Translations under genes and position numbers: made by a program | Shown: one piece after another, positions 59,510-64,000 of the stretch | Position numbering within the stretch: position 1 is the first letter of the stretch | How the letters are laid out: each line of letters starts with the position of its first letter | Assembly: GCF_003544855.1 (NCBI RefSeq) | Contig: NZ_CP032101.1 | Coordinates: 1,612,001 to 1,676,000, forward strand | Source of the DNA: Malaciobacter marinus | Lineage (GTDB): Bacteria > Campylobacterota > Campylobacteria > Campylobacterales > Arcobacteraceae | Direction: 5' to 3' | DNA: 64,000 nucleotides | Notes under the pieces: generated by a model | Database searches by the model: none | Seen by the model: only the letters and a program-made list of their open reading frames with translations | Told to the model about the DNA's origin: nothing

Positions 59510-61275
59510 AAAGATTAAATTTTATTTTACTATTTATTGGTATTCTTATGATAGTTTTATTATCAAGGGTTTATTTTTTAAGTATTAAATCAAATACTTA
59601 TTATGAAGAGTTATCAAAGCAAAACTATATAAAAAGAGTATACCAAGCACCATCAAGAGGATTAATAGAAGATAGAAATGGCATACCATTAGCTATAAAT
59701 AACTTAGGATTTTCAATCACAGTAAAACCTCACCTTAAGTCATATAAAAACAAACAAAAATTACATAATATTGTAAAAATTATTGCAAAACACTTCCCTG
59801 AATATGAAGAAGAGAAATTATTAAAAAGATATAAAAAACTAGATTCTCCATATAAACATGATTATGTAAACTTAATAGATTATATAGCCTATGATGATTT
59901 TTTCTCAAAATTTACTCTATTTAACTCAATAGAAGATATAAAAGTTGAACCATCTGTAAAAAGGTACTATCCATTTCATAATGCTGCTTCACACATTATA
60001 GGATATGTTGGTAAGGCTTCAAGAGAAAATATGAATAATAATGAACTTTCAAAATATAGTGGTATTGTTGGGAAAAATGGTTTAGAAAAATATTATAATG
60101 AAAAACTACAAGGTACATTAGGATATAAAGATATTAAAGTAAATGCCTTAAATAAAGAGCTTGAAGTATTAAAAGAGAAAAAACCAAATGAAGATAATAA
60201 TTTAAAACTTACAATTGATATAAAACTTCAAAAATATATTCAAAAAATATTTACACATAAAAGTGGTGCAGTAATAGTTATTGATGTAAATAATGGCGAA
60301 CTTTTAGCTGCTGCATCTTTTCCTGAGTTTGATAATAATATTTTTGTAGGAGGTATTTCTCAAAAAGATTGGGATAAAATGAGAAATAGTTTTGACCACC
60401 CTTTTACAAATAAATTAGTAAATGGTTTATATCCTCCAGGTTCCGTTCATAAAATGGGCGTAGCTTTAGCATTACTTGAACATGGTATTTCTCCAAGCTA
60501 TTCTGTCTATTGTAATGGTGAGTTACAAATAGGAAATAGAAAGTTTAGGTGTTGGAAGCAAAGAGGTCATGGAAGAACTGGATTTAGAAAAGCACTTAGA
60601 GAAAGTTGTGATGATTTCTTTTATAAAGCTAGCTTAAAAGTTGGAATAAATAAAATCTCTAAAACTTTAGAAAAATATGGATTTGGTCAAGAAACAGGGA
60701 TTGATCAAATAAATGAATTTATAGGGGTTAATCCAAACAAAAATTGGAAAAGAGAAAAATATAATCAACCTTGGTATATAGGTGAAACAGTAATTACTTC
60801 AATAGGTCAAGGTTATACATTAGTAACTCCAATGCAAGTTGCTAGATATACGGCTTTTTTAGCCACAGGTAAACTACCAAGACCACATTTTTATAAAGAC
60901 AATCATGAAGAACCAAAAAAAGTTCAAACAGATCCTGAATATCTTAAAATTATTCGACAAGGTATGTATGATGTAGCAAATAAAAGATTTGGTACAGCAC
61001 AAAGACATATAAGATCAAAAGTAACAATTGCTGCTAAAACAGGAACAGCACAAGTTATTTCTATTCCACAATCAGAAAAGAAAAGAATGAAAGAGAGTGA
61101 ATTAGAGTATTATCATCGTTCACATGCATGGCTTAATACTTATGGACCATATGAAAATCCTCAATATGCAGTAGTCGCACTTATTGAACATGGAGGGCAT
61201 GGTGGTTCAGCTGCTGGGCCAATGGTTAGTAAAATATATGATAAATTATATGATTTGGGATATATTAAAAAATAG
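59506..61275 (+). CDS. mrdA: Penicillin-binding protein 2, rod-shape transpeptidase
   Basis: 589 residues with a membrane anchor (about 5-26), a dimerisation domain beginning APSRGLIEDRNGIPLA, and the transpeptidase domain: active-site SVHK at 313-316, SCD at 367-369 (where many have SxN), and KTGT at 511-514. PBP2 crosslinks peptidoglycan during elongation, with RodA. The SCD variant motif is usual for PBP2 rather than a defect. Coupled with the mreD-like gene upstream. Confidence 0.95.
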   Translation: MKRLNFILLFIGILMIVLLSRVYFLSIKSNTYYEELSKQNYIKRVYQAPSRGLIEDRNGIPLAINNLGFSITVKPHLKSYKNKQKLHNIVKIIAKHFPEYEEEKLLKRYKKLDSPYKHDYVNLIDYIAYDDFFSKFTLFNSIEDIKVEPSVKRYYPFHNAASHIIGYVGKASRENMNNNELSKYSGIVGKNGLEKYYNEKLQGTLGYKDIKVNALNKELEVLKEKKPNEDNNLKLTIDIKLQKYIQKIFTHKSGAVIVIDVNNGELLAAASFPEFDNNIFVGGISQKDWDKMRNSFDHPFTNKLVNGLYPPGSVHKMGVALALLEHGISPSYSVYCNGELQIGNRKFRCWKQRGHGRTGFRKALRESCDDFFYKASLKVGINKISKTLEKYGFGQETGIDQINEFIGVNPNKNWKREKYNQPWYIGETVITSIGQGYTLVTPMQVARYTAFLATGKLPRPHFYKDNHEEPKKVQTDPEYLKIIRQGMYDVANKRFGTAQRHIRSKVTIAAKTGTAQVISIPQSEKKRMKESELEYYHRSHAWLNTYGPYENPQYAVVALIEHGGHGGSAAGPMVSKIYDKLYDLGYIKK

Positions 61276-61328
61276 GCATTTAATGCTTTTTTAGTTATTA
61301 TTTCGCACAGAAAAAAAGAGGATTTGAT

Positions 61329-62057
61329 TTGAAAATACTAGTTAGTTTATTGCTTTTTACATCACTTATTTTTGCAGCAGATTCACCACCAATTGTAAAT
61401 TTATCTGTTGCAGCACTTGAAGAACCAGCACAATTTGTAAAAACAATCAATATAGCAATCATACTAGCATTATTAGTACTTGCACCAAGTTTACTATTAA
61501 TGGTAACAAGTTTTACGAGATTTTTAATAGTATTTTCACTTCTAAAACAAGCTTTAGGATTACAGCAAACTCCTCCATCTCAAGTTATTGTATCAATGGC
61601 TTTAATATTGACTTTTTTTATTATGGAACCTTATGCAAAAAAATCTTGGGAAGATGCAATTGTGCCTTATATGGATGAACAAATAGGATATGAGGTAGCT
61701 TTTGAAAAAGGTGTTAAACCCTTTAAAGAGTTTATGATTAAAAATACAAGAGAAACTGACCTTGCTTTATTTTATAGAATAAAAAAAGAAGAAAATCCTA
61801 AAAATATAGATGAAGTACCTTTAACTTTGCTAATGCCTGCATTTATTGTAAGTGAACTAAGAACTGCTTTTGAAATAGGATTTCTAATATTTTTACCCTT
61901 TTTAGTTATTGATATTATTGTATCTTCTATTTTAATGAGTCTTGGTATGATGATGCTTCCACCTGTTATGATATCCTTGCCTATTAAACTTATTTTCTTT
62001 ATTGTAATTGATGGATGGTTTTTAATTATAGGAAATCTTGCACAATCCTTTAAATAA
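61329..62057 (+). CDS. fliP: Flagellar export gate protein FliP
   Basis: 242 residues, a normal FliP: cleavable signal peptide (ILVSLLLFTSLIFAAD), then hydrophobic helices with LLMVTSFTRFLIVFSLLKQA, QTPPSQVIVSMALILTFFIM, LLMPAFIVSELRTAFEIGF and MMLPPVMISLPIKLIFF. FliP forms the pentameric core of the flagellar type III export gate with FliQ and FliR. The start is TTG at 61329, six bases after AGAGGA. It is a lone copy, away from fliQ and fliR. Confidence 0.97.
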   Translation: MKILVSLLLFTSLIFAADSPPIVNLSVAALEEPAQFVKTINIAIILALLVLAPSLLLMVTSFTRFLIVFSLLKQALGLQQTPPSQVIVSMALILTFFIMEPYAKKSWEDAIVPYMDEQIGYEVAFEKGVKPFKEFMIKNTRETDLALFYRIKKEENPKNIDEVPLTLLMPAFIVSELRTAFEIGFLIFLPFLVIDIIVSSILMSLGMMMLPPVMISLPIKLIFFIVIDGWFLIIGNLAQSFK

Positions 62058-62149
62058 TAATATTTTATTATAAATATAAGGCTTAATAATATAATTAATT
62101 TTTATACTATTAATTGCTTTTTTTAACATTTGTTTTTATCTTTATGCAT

Positions 62150-62167
62150 TATAATATGCCATATTAT
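62150..62167 (+). promoter_or_regulatory. Palindromic operator over the TolC-operon promoter
   Basis: ATAATATG-C-CATATTAT (62151-62167) is a perfect palindrome with 8-base arms around a single C. It overlaps a TATAAT at 62150-62155. A GGAG ribosome site (62175-62178) and the ATG at 62185 follow. This is what a TetR- or MarR-type repressor site looks like; no such regulator is in the window. Confidence 0.45.
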
Positions 62168-62184
62168 AAATATGTGGAGTACTA

Positions 62185-63531
62185 ATGTATAAACTAAGCT
62201 TATATTTTTTTCTTGTTTCTTTTTCTTTTGCACAAACTGTAAATTTCAATGAGTTATTGTCTTATACTCTAAAAAATAATAAAGATTTAAAAACTTCTAA
62301 ATTAAATATTGATCTTAGTGAATTAAATGTTAAAAAGCTTGAAGCACTAAGTTTTGGAAAACTATCAATCATAAATGAAACAAATAGAACTAATCATTCA
62401 GGTTATGTATTTAATTCAAAATTATCTTCAAGAGAAGCAACTTTTAAAGATTTTGGATTTGCTCAAATGAATGAACCTATAAATACTCAACCAAAAGACT
62501 TGAATTATCCCTCAAGCAGAACAAACATAAATACAAAACTTACATATGATATTCCTTTATTTACAGGTTACAAGATAAAAACACAAAAAGATATATTAAA
62601 ACTTGAAAAAAAAATTAATAAATTAAAATATAATATGAATAAAACTGAATTATCACTTGAAGTCTTTAAAGCTTACAATAGTACAGTAGTTGCAAAAGAG
62701 TATATTAAAGCATTAAAAGAATCAAAATATACAATTACTCAAGTATTTAAAAGAGCTCAAGCTTTTCATAAAGAAGGTTTAATAACATCAATTGATGTTA
62801 AACAAGCAAAAGCTTATATATATGAAATAAATGCAAAATTATCAGAAGCAAAAAAGAGTTTAAATTTTAACTTAGCATACCTTAGATTTTTAAGTTCAAA
62901 TGATAAAATAAGTGATGTAAAATCATTTAAAAGTTTTAATTTAGATTTTTTAAATAAAAATGCACTTTTAACAAAAGCTTTAAATCAAAAAGATGAACTA
63001 AAAGCAATGAAGTTATATAAACAAATTAGTAAAAAAAATATAGATATTGCAAAAAGTTCATATTATCCACAAATTTATTCTCACTTAGAATATGGATATA
63101 ATGATAATAGAGTGAATTTTTCAGATGAAAAAGATTACTATAATGCTGTAATTGCTGTAAAATATACACTTTTTGATAATACAAGAGATGCAAATTATCA
63201 AAAGAATAGAATACTACATCATAAAGCTTCAATAAACTATGAAAAACAAAAGGATTATATAAAATTAGAGTTATCAAATGCTCTTGAAAATCTAAAATCT
63301 AAAAAAGTAATTCAAAAAGAAAAAAAACAATTTTTAAATCTTACTAATTTAATTTTTAAACAATCAGAAAAAATGTATAAAAACCACCTAATATCAATGA
63401 CAAATTTACTTGAACAAAAAGCTAAATACGAACAAGCAAAAGCACAATTAATACAAGCAAAATTTGCCAAAGCTTTAGCTATTGCAAAAATTGCAAAAAT
63501 CATTAATATAAATTTTGAAGGATTAAAATGA
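62185..63531 (+). CDS. TolC-family outer-membrane channel protein
   Basis: 448 residues with a signal peptide (LSLYFFLVSFSFAQ) and two long-helix halves typical of outer-membrane efflux proteins: FNELLSYTLKNNKDLKTSKL at the start, ALEVF/YNSTVVAKEYIKAL helices, YPQIYSHLEYGYNDN in the middle, and QAKAQLIQAKFAKALAIAKI at the end. It would form the trimeric exit duct for a drug or protein pump. Its stop overlaps the ATG of the next gene (ATGA), which encodes its adaptor. It could in principle serve the giant RTX protein, but the adaptor looks RND-like. Confidence 0.88.
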   Translation: MYKLSLYFFLVSFSFAQTVNFNELLSYTLKNNKDLKTSKLNIDLSELNVKKLEALSFGKLSIINETNRTNHSGYVFNSKLSSREATFKDFGFAQMNEPINTQPKDLNYPSSRTNINTKLTYDIPLFTGYKIKTQKDILKLEKKINKLKYNMNKTELSLEVFKAYNSTVVAKEYIKALKESKYTITQVFKRAQAFHKEGLITSIDVKQAKAYIYEINAKLSEAKKSLNFNLAYLRFLSSNDKISDVKSFKSFNLDFLNKNALLTKALNQKDELKAMKLYKQISKKNIDIAKSSYYPQIYSHLEYGYNDNRVNFSDEKDYYNAVIAVKYTLFDNTRDANYQKNRILHHKASINYEKQKDYIKLELSNALENLKSKKVIQKEKKQFLNLTNLIFKQSEKMYKNHLISMTNLLEQKAKYEQAKAQLIQAKFAKALAIAKIAKIININFEGLK

Positions 63532-64000
63532 TAAAAGTTTTATTGATTATCTTATTATTTATCTCATCTTATGCAAAAGATATAGAAACATCAGGTACAG
63601 TAATATCAAATAATGAAAAAATCGTTACAAGTAGGCACTTTGGCTATATAAAAAAAGTATTTATACAAGAGGGTTCATTTGTTAAAAAAAATCAAATTTT
63701 ATATAAAATTGATTCTTCAAAATTAGACTCTTTAAAAAATGAAGCAAAATCTAATCTTGCTATTTTAGAAAATAAACTTGCTAATATAAAATTAAATTAT
63801 AAAAGATATAAAAGATTGTATAAAGATGATTTAATTGCAAAATATGATTTGGAACAACTGGAATTGAATCTTTTAAATTTAAAAAATCTTGTATCAATAG
63901 CAAAAGCAAAACTTACTCAAATAAACAATGAATACAACTATTTAAATGTAAAAGCATCAAATGATTCAATGGTTATAAAAAAAAGCATCAAAGAGGGTGA
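63528..64000 (+). CDS. Periplasmic adaptor (membrane fusion) protein, 3' end outside window
   Basis: 157 residues visible. A signal peptide (VLLIILLFISSYA) is followed by a biotinyl-lipoyl half-motif (HFGYIKKVFIQEGSFVKKNQ, ILYKIDS) and a long helical hairpin (LKNEAKSNLAILENKLANIK, RYKRLYKDDLIAKYDLEQLE), the HlyD/AcrA layout. It has a cleavable signal rather than the N-terminal membrane helix of HlyD, so an RND-type efflux pump is more likely than type I protein secretion. The inner-membrane pump should lie to the right. Confidence 0.85.
   Translation, partial: MIKVLLIILLFISSYAKDIETSGTVISNNEKIVTSRHFGYIKKVFIQEGSFVKKNQILYKIDSSKLDSLKNEAKSNLAILENKLANIKLNYKRYKRLYKDDLIAKYDLEQLELNLLNLKNLVSIAKAKLTQINNEYNYLNVKASNDSMVIKKSIKEG

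Noticed and set aside
62185..64000. TolC and adaptor genes as part of a type I system for the RTX protein
   Set aside because: The adaptor has a cleavable signal peptide and AcrA-like layout, and the genes are more than 40 kb from the adhesin.

Overview
The window looks like chromosomal DNA from a member of the Campylobacterota, most likely an Arcobacter-type bacterium. It is very AT-rich with tightly packed genes. Markers include a monomeric NADP isocitrate dehydrogenase, a cbpA-hspR pair, SecA next to LolA and a LolC-type permease, FliW and FliP scattered among housekeeping genes, and many Cache-type sensors. Genus-level placement is inference from gene content; no rRNA or tRNA gene is present.

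Region 1 (1-19151, minus strand) is one uninterrupted reading frame that runs off the left edge: a giant RTX (Ca-binding repeat) surface protein or adhesin of at least 6383 residues, built from about 55 modules of roughly 100 residues. Its own promoter lies just right of the start. Region 2 (19.4-30.9 kb) is a sensory and accessory block: a TPR-glycosyltransferase and a DUF234-type AAA ATPase in one operon; an OmpR-like regulator whose receiver has lost the phosphoacceptor Asp; a Cache-PAS-GGDEF-EAL protein with an altered GGDEF motif; a chemoreceptor with a similar Cache domain; an ABC exporter; and an Aat-type transferase that seems to start at an AUU codon.

Region 3 (30.9-44.9 kb) is mostly core: a lipoprotein, RNase P RNA (minus strand), lolA, secA, a lolC/E-type permease, an AsmA-like protein overlapping mltG head to head, isocitrate dehydrogenase, and a pair encoding a MnmC-like FAD oxidoreductase and a rhodanese-like protein. 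Region 4 (45.0-48.9 kb) has a CheY-CheC-histidine kinase operon and cbpA-hspR, with a HAIR-like operator over the cbpA promoter. Region 5 (48.9-55.9 kb, minus) is a compact operon arsC-like, hypothetical, recD2-like, ppiD-like, ftsA, ftsZ. Region 6 (56.0-64.0 kb) holds fliW, a FliK-like gene, an fhlB-like gene, an mreD-like gene, mrdA (PBP2), fliP, and the start of a TolC plus membrane-fusion-protein export operon cut by the right edge.

Recurring themes: convergent gene pairs end in hairpins that contain their own stop codons; several genes use TTG (one apparently ATT) starts behind strong Shine-Dalgarno sites; and many junctions overlap by 1-8 bases. The only gene-free stretches above 300 bases are the rnpB locus and the 304-base gap before the atypical response regulator.
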